Shown: positions 1-9,448 of the stretch, piece by piece
Position numbering within the stretch: the first letter of the stretch is position 1
How the letters are laid out: every line of letters begins with the position of its first letter
NCBI GenBank assembly: GCA_963845485.1
Contig: CAWJSI010000003.1
Span: 6,703-70,702 of the forward strand
Reading direction: 5' to 3'
DNA length: 64,000 nucleotides
Source of the DNA: Bog-756 sp963845485
GTDB taxonomy: Bacteria; Actinomycetota; Acidimicrobiia; Acidimicrobiales; RAAP-2
Notes under the pieces: generated by a model
Database searches by the model: none
What the model was told of the DNA's origin: nothing
What the model saw: the letters and a program-made list of their open reading frames with translations, nothing else
Made by a program: the position numbers and the translations under genes

Positions 1-352
1 CCGGGCCGAGGGCTTCCCCGCCGGCGAACTGAAGCATGGCCCGATCGCCCTCGTCGAGCCGGGGACCGTCGTCATCGCCGTGGCCACCCGCACCCCGATC
101 TGGAAGAAGCTGATGAGCAACGTCACCGAGGTCAAGAGCCGCGGGGCGACCGTGGTCCTCGTGGCCAACGACGGCGACGAGGAGACGGCCCGACAGGCCG
201 ACGCCGTCCTGTGGGTCCCCGAGACCGAGTACCTCTTCGCCCCGATCGTCGACGTGGTGCCGCTGCAGATGTTCGCCTACTCCCTCGCCCGCCTGCACGG
301 GCACGACGTGGACCGACCCCGCAACCTGGCCAAGGTGGTCACCGTCGAGTGA
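1..352 (+). CDS. glmS: Glucosamine-6-phosphate synthase, C-terminal end (partial)
   Basis: The window opens inside this gene. Reading from base 2 gives the end of the isomerase (second SIS) domain of glutamine--fructose-6-phosphate aminotransferase: the stretch AEGFPAGELKHGPIALVE, then a Rossmann-like strand, and the family's typical ending with LAKVVTVE as the last residues. The enzyme makes glucosamine-6-phosphate, the first precursor of peptidoglycan amino sugars, in the cytoplasm. The N-terminal glutaminase domain and first SIS domain lie outside the window. The stop codon overlaps the next start as GTGA, so acpS is probably translationally coupled to it. Confidence 0.93.
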   Translation, partial: RAEGFPAGELKHGPIALVEPGTVVIAVATRTPIWKKLMSNVTEVKSRGATVVLVANDGDEETARQADAVLWVPETEYLFAPIVDVVPLQMFAYSLARLHGHDVDRPRNLAKVVTVE

Positions 353-852
353 GCGGCAGGGACCGTGCCGCTCCGGTGGGTGCGCTCGCCCGGAGCTCGG
401 CCCTCGGCCTGGTGGCCGGGATCGGCACGGCGCCCGGGGTGGTGGGTGTCGGGGTCGACGCCGTCGACCTCGAGCGGTTCGCCCGCGTGCTCGGGCGCCG
501 GGACCGGCTGGCCGACCGGGTCTTCACGGCGGGTGAACTGGCCTACGCCCGTCGAGCCGCCGACCCCGTTCCCCGTCTCGCCACCCGCTTCGCCGCCAAA
601 GAGGCGGTCATGAAGTCCCTCGGGGTCGGGCTCGGAGCCTTCACCTTCCACGACGTGGAGGTGGTGCGGGTCGGCCTCGATGCGCCGGGCCTGGTGCTCA
701 CGGGTGCGGCCGACGAGCGGGCCCGACGGGCCGGGGTGACCCGGTGGCACCTCTCACTCACCCACACCGGCGAGGTGGCCATGGCCCTGGTGGTGGCCGA
801 GGGCACCCCAGCCGGAGCGGCCGTCACCACCGGACCCCCGCCCAGGTCGTAG
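349..852 (+). CDS. acpS: Holo-[acyl-carrier-protein] synthase
   Basis: This is a 4'-phosphopantetheinyl transferase that moves the phosphopantetheine arm of CoA onto apo-ACP for fatty acid synthesis. The two metal and catalytic motifs are visible: GVGVDAVDLERF near the functional N-terminus and RFAAKEAVMKSLG in the middle, followed by HLSLTHTGEVAMA. I chose the GTG at 349 because it overlaps the glmS stop (GTGA). However, the family normally begins just before GVGVD, so GTG 439 or 442 is a real alternative and would remove about 30 unconserved residues. It is followed after 11 bases by nnr. Confidence 0.88.
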   Translation: MSGRDRAAPVGALARSSALGLVAGIGTAPGVVGVGVDAVDLERFARVLGRRDRLADRVFTAGELAYARRAADPVPRLATRFAAKEAVMKSLGVGLGAFTFHDVEVVRVGLDAPGLVLTGAADERARRAGVTRWHLSLTHTGEVAMALVVAEGTPAGAAVTTGPPPRS

Positions 853-863
853 CGTCGGCATCG

Positions 864-2249
864 ATGCAGCCCGTCCTCACCGTCGCCGAGATGAACGCCG
901 TGGACCGAGCGGCCCTCGAGACCACGACCATCGACGTCCTGGTCGGTCGGGCCGGCCTGGCCGTGGCCCTGGCCGCCCTCGACCTCATGGGCGGGGCCTA
1001 CGGCCGACGGGTGCTGATCGTGGCCGGTCCCGGCAACAACGGGGCCGATGGCCGGGTGGCCGCCGGGCTCCTCGCCCGGCGCGGCGCCCGCACCACCGTG
1101 GTCGATGCCGGCTCCCCGGTCACCATCGGCCCTGTCGACCTGGTCATCGACGCCGCCTTCGGCACCGGGTTCCGGGGGGAGTTCCGGTTCCCACCGGTCC
1201 CGCCGGGCACCCCGGTGCTCGCCGTCGACATCCCCTCGGGCGTCAACGGTGACACCGGGTCGGCCTCGGGCGGCCCGGTTCCCGCGGCGCGGACGGTGAC
1301 CTTCGTGGCCCGCAAGCCCGGCCTCGTCCAAGGGGATGGGGTACGCCTGGCCGGCACGGTGGAAGTGGCCGACATCGGCCTGCCGCCGGGACGGCCGCCC
1401 GTCGCCCTCATGGACGACGACGACCTGGCCGGCCTGCTGCCGTCCCGCGCCCGGCAGGGCAACAAGTGGTCGGCCGCCGTGCTGGTGGTGGCCGGCTCCC
1501 CGGGCATGACCGGCGCCGCCTCCCTGTGCGCCCGGGCCGCCTACCGCGCCGGGGCGGGCATGGTCCGCCTGGGTGTCCCGGGGCTGGCCCTGGCCGACTC
1601 GCCGGCCACCGAGGCGGTGGGGGTGGAGCTGGCCGACCACGGGTGGGCGTCGGCTGCCCTCGAGGCGGCGTCACGCTGCTCGGCTGTCGTGGTCGGGCCC
1701 GGCATCGGTCGCCACGAGGGGACAGCCGACGAGGTGACCCGGTTGGTGGCCGAGTCACCGGTGCCGGTGGTGGTCGACGCCGACGCCCTGTTCGCCCTCG
1801 GAAAGGTGGGCGGCGACCGTTCCCTCCAGGCCCGGTCACGGGTGGTCCTCACCCCCCACGACGGTGAGTACGCCCGGCTGGTCGGGGCCGATCCCGGCCC
1901 CGACCGCATCACCGCCGCCCGCGCCCTCGCCTCGGCGTCGGGGGCGGTGGCCCTCCTGAAGGGTCCGACCACGGCGGTGGCCCATCCCGACGGCCGGGTC
2001 CGTCTGGCCACGGCGGGCACCACCGCCCTCGCCACCGCCGGCACCGGGGACGTGCTCTCGGGGGTCATCGCGGCCTTCGTGGCCCGGGGTGTCGACCCCC
2101 TGGATGCGGCCGCCCTCGGGGCCCATGTCCACGGGCGGGCCGGTGCGCGGGCCTACGGCGAGGGCACCGTGGCCGGCGACCTCCCCGACCTGGTGGCCGA
2201 GGTGCTGTCCGGGCGCCGCCGGTCGGGCCGGCGAGGCCACCGTGGCTGA
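864..2249 (+). CDS. nnr: Bifunctional NAD(P)H-hydrate epimerase / ADP-dependent NAD(P)H-hydrate dehydratase
   Basis: A metabolite-repair enzyme that re-isomerises and dehydrates damaged NAD(P)HX. The N-terminal half (about residues 1-200) is the YjeF_N/NnrE epimerase, with VLIVAGPGNNGADGRVAA and VLAVDIPSGVNGDTG. The C-terminal half is the ribokinase-like NnrD dehydratase, with KWSAAVLVVAGSPGMTGAA, VVVDADAL, LTPHDGEYARL and the nucleotide-site motif GTGDVLSGVIAA. The two domains are fused, as is common in bacteria. The ATG at 864 gives MQPVLTVAEMNAVDRA, matching the usual start. The end overlaps the alr start by 8 bases. Confidence 0.93.
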   Translation: MQPVLTVAEMNAVDRAALETTTIDVLVGRAGLAVALAALDLMGGAYGRRVLIVAGPGNNGADGRVAAGLLARRGARTTVVDAGSPVTIGPVDLVIDAAFGTGFRGEFRFPPVPPGTPVLAVDIPSGVNGDTGSASGGPVPAARTVTFVARKPGLVQGDGVRLAGTVEVADIGLPPGRPPVALMDDDDLAGLLPSRARQGNKWSAAVLVVAGSPGMTGAASLCARAAYRAGAGMVRLGVPGLALADSPATEAVGVELADHGWASAALEAASRCSAVVVGPGIGRHEGTADEVTRLVAESPVPVVVDADALFALGKVGGDRSLQARSRVVLTPHDGEYARLVGADPGPDRITAARALASASGAVALLKGPTTAVAHPDGRVRLATAGTTALATAGTGDVLSGVIAAFVARGVDPLDAAALGAHVHGRAGARAYGEGTVAGDLPDLVAEVLSGRRRSGRRGHRG

Positions 2250-3420
2250 CCGCTGGCGGCCGGCCTGGGCCGACATCGACCTCGACGCCGTGCGGCACAA
2301 CGCCGGCGCCCTCTGCACCCTCATCGCGCCGGCCGCGCTCTGTGCCGTGGTCAAAGCGGACGGCTACGGCCACGGCGACCTCCCGGTGGCCCGGGCCGCC
2401 CTGGAAGGCGGCGCCACCTGGCTGGCCGTGGCCCTGGTCGAAGAGGGCGTGACCTTGCGGGAGGGGGGCATCGACGCCCCCATCCTGCTGCTCTCGGAGC
2501 CGCCGGTGGAGGGCATGGCCGAGGCGGTGGCCCGCCGCCTGGTGCCGACGGTCTACACGGCGGCCGGGATCGCCTCGCTGAGCCGGGCCGTGGCCGACGG
2601 GGGCTTCCCGCCGGTGGCTGTCCACCTGAAAGTGGACACGGGGATGCACCGGGTGGGCGCAGACGCCGACGATGTGTGCGCCCTGGCCGACACCATCGCC
2701 GGCGATCCCCACCTGGTCCTCGGCGCCCTGTGGACCCACCTGGCCGTGGCCGACGGCGAGGGAGCCGACGACCGGGCCTTCACCACCCTCCAGCTCGAGC
2801 GGTTCGACGCCACCGTGGCCGCCCTGGCCGACGCCGGTCACCGCCCGCCGATGATCCATGTGGCCAACTCGGCGGGGACCATCGGCTCGCCCGCCGCCCG
2901 CCACGACCTCGTCCGCTGCGGCCTGGCCGTCTACGGGCTCACGCCGACCCCGGCCCTGGCCGGACTCCTGGCCGAGGGCACCGGGGGGCTGGCCCTGCGG
3001 CCCGCGCTCTCCCTCCACAGCCAGGTCACCTACGTGCGGGATCTCGGGGCGGGCGAGCGCCCGTCCTACGGCCGCCGTCGACCGCTGGCCGTCGACTCGA
3101 CCATCGCCACCGTCCCCATCGGCTACGCCGATGGGGTGCCCCGGCGCCTCTTCGACGAGGGGGGTGCGGTGCTGATCGGCGGGGTGCGACGCCCGCTGGC
3201 CGGCGTGGTGACCATGGATCAGATCGTGGTCGACTGCGGCCCGACCGGCTCGGACCCGGTGGCTGTGGGTGACGACGTGGTGCTGATCGGCCGCCAGGGG
3301 AGCGAGGAGGTCACCGCCGACGAGTGGGCGGGACTGCTCGGCACCATCAGCTACGAGGTGCTGTGCGACATCGGGCCCCGGGTCCCGCGCCTGCTCCGTG
3401 GGGAGCGGACCCCGGCCTGA
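2242..3420 (+). CDS. alr: Alanine racemase
   Basis: PLP-dependent, fold type III enzyme that makes D-alanine for peptidoglycan. The PLP lysine lies in CAVVKADGYGHG near the N-terminus, and the second catalytic residue, a tyrosine, in ERPSYGRRR. The C-terminal beta domain shows GVVTMDQIVVDCG and ends with a CDIGPRVPR-type segment. GTG 2242 gives VADRWRPAWADIDLDAVRHN, the standard start of the family. With glmS and acpS upstream, this part of the cluster serves envelope synthesis. Confidence 0.95.
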   Translation: MADRWRPAWADIDLDAVRHNAGALCTLIAPAALCAVVKADGYGHGDLPVARAALEGGATWLAVALVEEGVTLREGGIDAPILLLSEPPVEGMAEAVARRLVPTVYTAAGIASLSRAVADGGFPPVAVHLKVDTGMHRVGADADDVCALADTIAGDPHLVLGALWTHLAVADGEGADDRAFTTLQLERFDATVAALADAGHRPPMIHVANSAGTIGSPAARHDLVRCGLAVYGLTPTPALAGLLAEGTGGLALRPALSLHSQVTYVRDLGAGERPSYGRRRPLAVDSTIATVPIGYADGVPRRLFDEGGAVLIGGVRRPLAGVVTMDQIVVDCGPTGSDPVAVGDDVVLIGRQGSEEVTADEWAGLLGTISYEVLCDIGPRVPRLLRGERTPA

Positions 3421-3474
3421 GCCGGCACCACCATTCGACCGGCACCACGGCTCCGGCGGTTCGGCCCGCAGCAG

Positions 3475-3480
3475 TACCAT
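3475..3480 (+). promoter_or_regulatory. Putative -10 box for the udg-tsaE-tsaB-rimI run
   Basis: TACCAT ends 6 bases before the GTG start of the udg gene. That spacing would place transcription initiation on or next to the start codon (leaderless). No convincing -35 box is visible. Confidence 0.5.
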
Positions 3481-3486
3481 GCGGCG

Positions 3487-4056
3487 GTGGCACCGGCGAC
3501 CGATCTGGCCGAACTAGCCCGACAGGCCGCCGGTTGCGTCCGGTGCCCGCTGTCGGAGCACCGCACCCAGGTGGTATTCGGCGTGGGCAGCCCCGACGCC
3601 GAGCTCATGTTCGTGGGCGAGGCCCCGGGCCGGGACGAGGACCTGGTGGGCGAACCGTTCGTGGGCCGCTCGGGCAAGCTCCTCGACCGCCTGGTGGCCG
3701 AGGAGCTCGGGGTCGACCGGAGCGTCTGCTACATCGCCAACGTGGTCAAGTGCCGGCCTCCCGAGAACCGCGACCCGAAGCCCGACGAGATCCGCTCGTG
3801 TCGGCCCTACCTCGAGGCCCAGCTCGAGCTGATCCGTCCGGGCGTGGTGGTGACGTTGGGCAACTTCGCCACCAAGCTGCTGTTGGAGACCGACCTCGGC
3901 ATCACCAAGGTGCGGGGTCGGTCCTATCCGATGGGCGCCTACCAGCTGGTCCCGACCTACCACCCGGCCGCCGCCCTGCGCTCGGGCGGCGTGGTCGTGG
4001 CCGAGATGCGGGCCGACCTCATCCGGTGCAAACAGCTCCTCGGCTGGGACTCGTGA
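3487..4056 (+). CDS. Family 4 (Fe-S) uracil-DNA glycosylase
   Basis: Removes uracil from DNA. The protein has 189 residues. The catalytic motif GEAPGRDEDLVGEPFVGRSG is typical of family 4/5 enzymes. Four cysteines that can hold a [4Fe-4S] cluster are present: the pair in GCVRCPL near residue 20, one in VKCRPPENRDPKP, and one in RSCRPYLEAQ. The C-terminal active-site segment is PTYHPAAALR. The GTG start at 3487 sits right after a TACCAT box and there is no Shine-Dalgarno sequence. The stop overlaps tsaE as GTGA. Confidence 0.92.
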   Translation: MAPATDLAELARQAAGCVRCPLSEHRTQVVFGVGSPDAELMFVGEAPGRDEDLVGEPFVGRSGKLLDRLVAEELGVDRSVCYIANVVKCRPPENRDPKPDEIRSCRPYLEAQLELIRPGVVVTLGNFATKLLLETDLGITKVRGRSYPMGAYQLVPTYHPAAALRSGGVVVAEMRADLIRCKQLLGWDS

Positions 4057-4577
4057 GCCAGGCCGTCCGACTGGTGACCGACGGGCCCGACGCCACCCGG
4101 GCCGTGGCCGGGGCCCTGGCGCCGCTGGCCGTGCCCGGTGACATCGTCCTGCTGGTCGGGGACCTCGGGGCGGGCAAGACCGCCTTCGCCCAGGGGTTCG
4201 GCGCCGCCCTCGGGATCGTCGAGCCCATGACCAGTCCGACCTTCACACTGGTGCGCCAGTATGAGCTCCAGGCCACCCCGGTCGGGCCCGGGCAGCTCCG
4301 CACCCTCTTCCACGCCGACCTCTACCGGCTCGACCACCTGGCCGAGATCAGCGACCTCGGCCTCGGGGAGCTGGTCGAGGACGGGGGTGTGGCCCTCGTC
4401 GAGTGGGGGGACGTGGCCAGGCCGTTGCTCGGGAGGGGCTCCCTGCATGTGGAGCTGGCGGCCTCGGAGTCGGCCGAGGACCGCCGGACGATCACCCTCG
4501 AGCCGTCGGACGACCGGTGGCAGGCCCGGTGGGAGTCGGTCCGCCGCGCCGTGTCCCACTGGGAGGTGGCGGCGTGA
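4053..4577 (+). CDS. tsaE: tRNA threonylcarbamoyladenosine biosynthesis ATPase TsaE
   Basis: Small P-loop ATPase that works with TsaB and TsaD in making the t6A37 modification of ANN-decoding tRNAs. The Walker A motif is GDLGAGKTAFAQG at about residues 34-46. The family motif MTSPTFTLVRQYE and the Walker-B-like region FHADLYRLDHLAEISDLGL follow. Start GTG 4053 is chosen because it overlaps the udg stop (GTGA) and gives the expected length. tsaE, tsaB and tsaD all lie within 3 kb here, interrupted only by rimI. Confidence 0.93.
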   Translation: MSQAVRLVTDGPDATRAVAGALAPLAVPGDIVLLVGDLGAGKTAFAQGFGAALGIVEPMTSPTFTLVRQYELQATPVGPGQLRTLFHADLYRLDHLAEISDLGLGELVEDGGVALVEWGDVARPLLGRGSLHVELAASESAEDRRTITLEPSDDRWQARWESVRRAVSHWEVAA

Positions 4578-5422
4578 CGTTGCTCGCCATCGAGACGGCG
4601 ACCGACACGGTGGCGGTCGCCCTGCTCCGCGACGACGGCGGGGTCACCGAGCGGGTGCACGCCGGAGGCCGGGCCCACGCCGAGCTCCTGGCTCCCTCCA
4701 TCGAGGAGGTGTGTGCCAGCGCCGGCTGCACGGTCAGCCAGCTCGACGCCATCGCCGTGGACATCGGTCCGGGGCTGTTCACCGGGCTCCGGGTGGGGGT
4801 GGCCACGGCCAAGGCGCTGTCCCAGGCCCTCGGGATCGGCGTACTGGGGGTGACCAGCCTCGACGTGCTGGCCGCCGCCGCCCTCGATGCCGACCGGGAA
4901 CGACGGGTGTCCGCCGAGCCGGGTGGGTCCGGACCCCCTCTCGGGGCCACCGCCTCGGTGGTCGACGCCCGGCGGGGCGAGGTCTTCGCCGCCGTCTACC
5001 GCTTCGACCGGGACCCGCCGGCCGGGGAGCGGGCCGGGCGGGTCGACCCCGGGACGGTCCTCCACGACCAGATGGAGCCACTCGCCCCCGAGGCGCTGGT
5101 CGAGTGGCTGCTCGCCGTGGCCGACGAGGCCGGCACGGTGTCGGTGGTGGGCGACGGCGCCGTGCGCTACCGGGCCCTCTTGGCCGAGCACCGAGCCCTC
5201 GACCTGTCCTTCGCCGACGCCGGGCTGGCGGCACCCCCCGCCGTGGCCCTCGTCGGTTTGGCCCGCCGCCGGCTGGACGCCGGTGTGCCCACCCGGCCCG
5301 CCGGCGAGGTGGCTCCCGAGTACCGGCGGCCGGCCGATGCCCAGATCAACTGGGAGCAGCGCCCCACCCGACCGGCCGTGGCCAACCGGTTAGGTGGCCC
5401 CGAGGACGGCCCACCCCGGTGA
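4574..5422 (+). CDS. tsaB: tRNA threonylcarbamoyladenosine biosynthesis protein TsaB
   Basis: Inactive ASKHA-fold partner of TsaD in the t6A synthase complex. It begins with LLAIETATDTVAVALL, and the signature DAIAVDIGPGLFTGLRVGVATAKAL is split over residues 57-81. The C-terminal half contains VVDARRGEVFAAVYRF, also typical. GTG 4574 overlaps the tsaE stop and its own stop overlaps the rimI start, so translation is probably coupled throughout. The last 40 residues are variable and Pro/Arg-rich. Confidence 0.92.
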   Translation: MTLLAIETATDTVAVALLRDDGGVTERVHAGGRAHAELLAPSIEEVCASAGCTVSQLDAIAVDIGPGLFTGLRVGVATAKALSQALGIGVLGVTSLDVLAAAALDADRERRVSAEPGGSGPPLGATASVVDARRGEVFAAVYRFDRDPPAGERAGRVDPGTVLHDQMEPLAPEALVEWLLAVADEAGTVSVVGDGAVRYRALLAEHRALDLSFADAGLAAPPAVALVGLARRRLDAGVPTRPAGEVAPEYRRPADAQINWEQRPTRPAVANRLGGPEDGPPR

Positions 5423-5976
5423 TCGGAAAGGAGCGCCCCGACGCCGGGAAGGTCGAGGTGGTCATCGCCCCCATGCGGACCAAGGACCTCCGCGGCGTGC
5501 TGCGCATCGAACAGGCCGTCTTCCCCCAGCCGTGGTCCCACCGGCTCTTCGTCGAGGAGCTCGCCCAGCGCAAGTCCCGGGCCTACCGGGCCGCCTGGGT
5601 CGGGCGCGCCGTCGTGGGGTTCGCCGGCCAGATGTTCATCGACGACGAGTCCCATGTGAACAACATCGCCGTCGATCCGGAGTGGCAGGGCCGGGGGCTC
5701 GGTGCCGTGCTCCTGGCCGATCTGGTCCGCACCGCGCTCGACCGGGGGGCCCGCCATCTCACCCTCGAGGTTCGGGTGGGCAACGAACCCGCCCTCGCCC
5801 TCTACTCCCGGTTCGGCCTGGCCCCCGTCGGGGTGCGGCGGAACTACTACCCGGTCACCGGTGACGATGCCCTGGTCATGTGGGCCCGGGACATCGACAC
5901 GCCGGCCTACGCCGAGCGGTTGGCGTCCATCGAGGCGGCGGCTCCCCCCGACCTCACCGTGGTCTCCCGGCACTGA
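5419..5976 (+). CDS. rimI: Ribosomal-protein-alanine N-acetyltransferase RimI
   Basis: GNAT-fold acetyltransferase. The acetyl-CoA binding motif is VDPEWQGRGLGAVLL, preceded by the beta strand HVNNIAV. The C-terminal motif LALYSRFGLAPVGVRRNYY is typical of RimI. The known role is acetylation of ribosomal protein S18, though actinobacterial members may act on other N-termini. The gene sits between tsaB and tsaD, a common actinobacterial arrangement. GTG 5419 overlaps the tsaB stop; GTG 5458 is a possible shorter start. The stop codon lies inside a tandem repeat. Confidence 0.88.
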   Translation: MIGKERPDAGKVEVVIAPMRTKDLRGVLRIEQAVFPQPWSHRLFVEELAQRKSRAYRAAWVGRAVVGFAGQMFIDDESHVNNIAVDPEWQGRGLGAVLLADLVRTALDRGARHLTLEVRVGNEPALALYSRFGLAPVGVRRNYYPVTGDDALVMWARDIDTPAYAERLASIEAAAPPDLTVVSRH

Positions 5977-6022
5977 GGCGACCGACGGCACTGAGGCGAC
6001 CGACGGGACTGAGGGGCCCGGC
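5969..6022 (+). repeat. 18-bp tandem repeat across the rimI stop codon
   Basis: GGCACTGAGGCGACCGAC occurs twice in perfect tandem (5969-5986 and 5987-6004), followed by a degenerate third copy (6005-6022). The first copy contains the rimI stop codon, so the array probably arose by duplication of the gene's 3' end. Confidence 0.8.
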
Positions 6023-6111
6023 CGTGCCGGCGCGTGGACGACCCCTCCCCGGTGATCGGGGCACCGGTCGGTCCCGGCACACTGGTCGGGTGAACATTCC
6101 AGTCCTCGGGC

Positions 6112-7152
6112 ATGGATAAGGTCCCCGGGATGCCGCCACATCCCATCCACCGCGTCCTCGGGATCGAGACGTCCTGTGACGAGACCGCCGCCTCGGTGGT
6201 GGACGCCGGGACGTCGATCGTGTCGTCGGTGGTGAGCAGCCAGATCGACCTCCACGCCCGCTACGGCGGCGTCGTCCCCGAGTTGGCCGGCCGCGCCCAT
6301 GTGGAGCTGCTCACACCGGTGCTCGCCGAGGCCCTGGACCAGGCGGGCACCGATGCCACGGGCGCGGGCATCGACGCCATCGCCGTCACCTACGGCCCGG
6401 GGCTCATCGGGTCCCTGCTGGTCGGGGTGGCCGAGGCCAAGGCCCTCTCGTTGGCCTGGCAGGTGCCGCTGGTCGGGGTGAACCATCTGGAGGCCCACCT
6501 CTTCGCCTCGCTCCTGGAGCAACCCGACCTCGGCTGGCCCCTGGCCGTGCTCCTCGTGTCGGGAGGCCACACGCTGCTGCTCGAGGTGAGCGAGCCCGGC
6601 CGCTACCGGCTGCTCGGGGGCACCATCGACGACGCCGCCGGCGAGGCCTTCGACAAGGTGGCGCGCTACCTCGGACTGGGCTATCCGGGTGGTCCGGCCA
6701 TCGACCGGATCGCCGAGGAGGGGGATCCGTCGGCCTTCGCCTTCCCCCGGTCCTATCCCGGCGACGGCTACGACTTCTCCTTCAGCGGGATCAAGACGTC
6801 GGTGGTCAACACGGTGCGCAAACACCCCGAGGCCGGCACGGCCGACGTGGCCGCCTCCTTCCGAATGGCCGTGGTCGATGTGCTCGTCACGAGGGCCATG
6901 GCCGCCGCCGACGAGATCGGTGCCACCGCGGTGTGCCTGGCTGGTGGGGTGGCCGCCAACTCCCTGCTGCGGGCGCGGACCGAAGAGGCCTGTGCCGCCG
7001 CGGGCATCGGGGCCTTCCTGCCCAGCCGGGCCCTGTGCACCGACAACGCCGCCATGGTGGCGGCTGCCGGGTGGTGGCGGCTCAACCACGGTGGGGCGAG
7101 CGACCTCTCGCTGGGCGCCGACCCGAACCTCCGGCTGGCCGCCGTTTCCTGA
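6112..7152 (+). CDS. tsaD: tRNA N6-adenosine threonylcarbamoyltransferase TsaD
   Basis: Catalytic subunit of the t6A tRNA modification complex. It transfers the threonylcarbamoyl group onto A37. The protein has 346 residues. The N-terminal signature is LGIETSCDETAASVVD. The metal-binding HxxxH lies in VNHLEAHLFASL. Further markers are LLVSGGHTLLL, FSFSGIKTSV and CLAGGVAANSLLR. ATG 6112 is taken as the start; ATG 6130 (MPPHPIHRVLG) is equally possible and closer to the usual family start. It is the last gene before the groESL promoter. Confidence 0.94.
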   Translation: MDKVPGMPPHPIHRVLGIETSCDETAASVVDAGTSIVSSVVSSQIDLHARYGGVVPELAGRAHVELLTPVLAEALDQAGTDATGAGIDAIAVTYGPGLIGSLLVGVAEAKALSLAWQVPLVGVNHLEAHLFASLLEQPDLGWPLAVLLVSGGHTLLLEVSEPGRYRLLGGTIDDAAGEAFDKVARYLGLGYPGGPAIDRIAEEGDPSAFAFPRSYPGDGYDFSFSGIKTSVVNTVRKHPEAGTADVAASFRMAVVDVLVTRAMAAADEIGATAVCLAGGVAANSLLRARTEEACAAAGIGAFLPSRALCTDNAAMVAAAGWWRLNHGGASDLSLGADPNLRLAAVS

Positions 7153-7239
7153 GCGTCCCGTGCCCAGATGACCTGACGTGGCAGGCGTCCCAGCTCAGGG
7201 GGTAGATCGGGGCGGTGATCTGGCAGTCGACGGTGCCGG

Positions 7240-7268
7240 TTGCCAAATGGCTCCGAGGTCGCTACCAT
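7240..7268 (+). promoter_or_regulatory. groESL promoter
   Basis: TTGCCA (7240-7245) and TACCAT (7263-7268) are separated by 17 bases, a good housekeeping-sigma promoter. The last base of the -10 box is the first base of the CIRCE operator, so a repressor bound there would block initiation. Confidence 0.75.
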
Positions 7269-7294
7269 TAGCACTCTCAACGCTCGACTGCTAA
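7268..7294 (+). promoter_or_regulatory. CIRCE operator (HrcA binding site)
   Basis: TTAGCACTC at 7268-7276, a 9-base spacer, then GACTGCTAA at 7286-7294. This matches the CIRCE consensus TTAGCACTC-N9-GAGTGCTAA with one mismatch in the right arm. It lies 25 bases upstream of groES and predicts heat-shock control by HrcA, whose gene is not in this window. Confidence 0.92.
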
Positions 7295-7319
7295 CGCGTG
7301 CCACAGGAGGCCCGAACCC

Positions 7320-7612
7320 ATGAGTCTGCATCCCCTTGACGACCGAATCGTCGTCCGCCCCGGCGAGTCCGAGGAGACCACCGCATCTGGTCTGGTCATC
7401 CCCGACACCGCCAAAGAGAAGCCCCAGCAGGGCGAAGTTCTCGCCGTCGGCCCCGGCCGCCGCGCCGAGGCCACCGGGGAGCTCATCCCCCTCGACATCA
7501 AAAAGGGTGACACCGTCGTCTACTCCAAGTACGGCGGCACCGAAATCAGCTCCGACGGCGAGGACCTGCTCATCCTGTCCAGCCGCGACGTCCTGGCCAA
7601 GGTAGGTAAGTA

Positions 7613-7613
<1 letters not shown>
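7320..7613 (+). CDS. groES: Co-chaperonin GroES
   Basis: 10-kDa lid of the GroEL chamber, 97 residues as usual. It opens with LHPLDDRIVVRPGESEE, has the mobile-loop region ETTASGLVIPDTAKEKPQQG, and continues to DTVVYSKYGGTEI. A strong Shine-Dalgarno AGGAGG at 7305-7310 precedes the ATG, so unlike many neighbours this transcript has a leader. The stop overlaps the groEL start (TAATG). Confidence 0.97.
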
Positions 7614-9274
<1,661 letters not shown>

Positions 9275-9336
9275 TCCACGCCGACCCCCACCCGGGGTCG
9301 GAAGCGCCGGCTCCCGGCGCACCCAGTAGCGAGAAG

Positions 9337-9363
9337 CGACCGGGCCTCAGGGCCCGGTCGTTT
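9337..9363 (+). terminator. Rho-independent terminator of groESL
   Basis: A perfect 10-bp stem, CGACCGGGCC (9337-9346) with GGCCCGGTCG (9351-9360), and a TCAG loop, followed by TTT. It is placed just after groEL and before the Nudix gene. Confidence 0.85.
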
Positions 9364-9448
9364 CGCGTGTGCGGGGTCGCCACGATGCCCGGGATCCGGG
9401 CAGTCGGCGAACCGCCGGGGTCGTCCCGGCCCTACTCTGAGGGCCTCC

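Noticed and set aside
2065..3480. Long minus-strand reading frames opposite alr, tsaD, groEL, pcrA and others
   Set aside because: They lie wholly antisense to recognisable genes, have the Gly/His/Arg/Pro-rich composition of GC-rich shadow frames, and show no domain motifs.
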